Source of the DNA: Strongyloides papillosus
Lineage: Eukaryota; Nematoda; Chromadorea; Rhabditida; Strongyloididae
NCBI GenBank assembly: GCA_005656395.1
Contig: SRSI01000044.1
Span: 434,001 to 498,000 of the forward strand
Reading direction: 5' to 3'
DNA: 64,000 bases
Below the pieces are notes generated by a model that searched no databases, had not been told where the DNA came from, and saw only the letters and a program-made list of their open reading frames with translations. The position numbers and the translations under genes were made by a program. Below are positions 63,362 to 64,000 of the stretch, piece by piece. The stretch's first letter is position 1. Each line of letters starts with the position of its first letter.

Positions 63362-64000
63362 GTTTCTCTAATAATTTAAAGGATCTAACGCAAACGGTTT
63401 GAGAAAAACATGAAAAAACAAGAACATGGTATTTATTTTTTTTATTATTCTCTACATATTTTTGTCATATCTTTCGTATAAATGCTTTGAATTAAATAAA
63501 TTTAATTCTATTCGATAGATAATCGAGTTCTACGTTGGAATACAAACATACATTTAACAAGTGTAATAATAAAAATTTGAAAAATACATAAAAAATAAGA
63601 ACAATTTTGCTTAATAACATTTTCTTTAGAAAAAAGCTCACATTTTATGAAATAATTACCAGAATATCACGAGCCTGTAAGCTAAATATAATAAGATTAA
63701 ATTCATTCGATGGAGAATGAAGTTTTACGTTAGAATTCATCAATAGTTTTAATAGAAGTAGTGTTAAATTCTTAAGAAAACAATAGTAAAATAAATTATT
63801 TAGTGTGTTTCTACACACAATCTACTTACCCTGGTTCAATATTTCTAAAATAGTAAAAAATTAGCACATTAATAGTATATTATATTTAAAGAAAATAAAA
63901 ATTAAGTAATCAAAATTTTAAAGATTTGAAAAATTCTAAAATTATTTTATTAATAAATTAGTTTAATTAAGATATCGTTAGTATTAGACTTCTAGTTTAT
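63362..64000. other. Intergenic end of window with a diverged direct repeat
   Basis: No gene is seen. Two related blocks of about 40 nt lie at 63504-63542 and 63700-63740, both containing TTCGAT and, after a gap, TACGTT. The remainder is AT-rich. Confidence 0.5.
63504..63740. repeat. Diverged direct repeat, two copies about 195 nt apart
   Basis: Copy one at 63504-63542 and copy two at 63700-63740 share the order TTCGAT, AGAT/GAGAAT, AGTT, TACGTT and GAAT. The match is partial and needs an alignment to confirm. It could be a remnant of an older transposon or a tandem duplication. Confidence 0.4.

Overview
The window looks like nuclear DNA of a very AT-rich clade IV nematode, most probably Strongyloides or a close relative. 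The reasons are an A+T content near 80% by eye, short GT-AG introns (mostly 40-100 nt), T-rich splice acceptors a few bases before several start codons (as expected for spliced-leader trans-splicing), nematode-type gene families (C6 domain, DEG/ENaC, neuropeptide receptor) and roughly one gene per 3.5 kb. I see no operonic bacterial genes, rRNA, tRNA or CRISPR. Coding DNA stands out as GC-richer islands, and many exons are too short to appear as long open frames, so I spliced genes by hand.

Layout. 3.5-4.0 kb: a small C2H2-like zinc-finger protein (-). 6.9-8.4 kb: a two-exon acetyl-CoA hydrolase/CoA-transferase (+). 10.0-16.7 kb: acetyl-CoA carboxylase (-), almost all in one 6.4-kb exon. 16.7-23.4 kb: gene-poor DNA with one isolated coding exon at 21.0-21.2 kb (-), a GC-rich island at 18.65-18.80 kb and a 24-bp inverted repeat at 17.7 kb. 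23.4-25.7 kb: three tandem minus-strand genes for small four-span membrane proteins, reconstructed from nine exons. 25.7-31.6 kb: mostly empty, with a possible two-exon gene at 30.5-31.0 kb. 31.7-32.2 kb: a Stum/Spec3-family membrane protein (+). 33.1-34.5 kb: autophagy protease ATG4 (+), tail to tail with eIF3 subunit L (35.2-36.9 kb, -). 37.7-38.2 kb: a secreted C6-domain protein (-). 39.3-40.0 kb: a homeobox gene (-). 42.5-44.1 kb: a neuropeptide Y/F-type GPCR (-). 44.1-51.4 kb: a gene desert. 51.4-53.2 kb: an atlastin GTPase (-). 54.2-55.4 kb: NAD-isocitrate dehydrogenase gamma subunit (+). 56.1-59.2 kb: four small orphan proteins, two of them with clear signal peptides. 59.6-61.5 kb: a DEG/ENaC channel (+). 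61.8-63.4 kb: a 1.6-kb non-autonomous DNA transposon with TA target sites.

The genes do not form one pathway. Two adjacent genes concern acetyl-CoA (hydrolase/transferase and carboxylase), and several are neuronal or sensory (GPCR, DEG/ENaC channel, Stum-like protein, homeobox factor). The best candidates for something undescribed are the tandem four-span membrane family, whose second and third members are separated by 43 nt lacking any AG acceptor, the nested inverted-repeat transposon, and the GC islands without a gene model.
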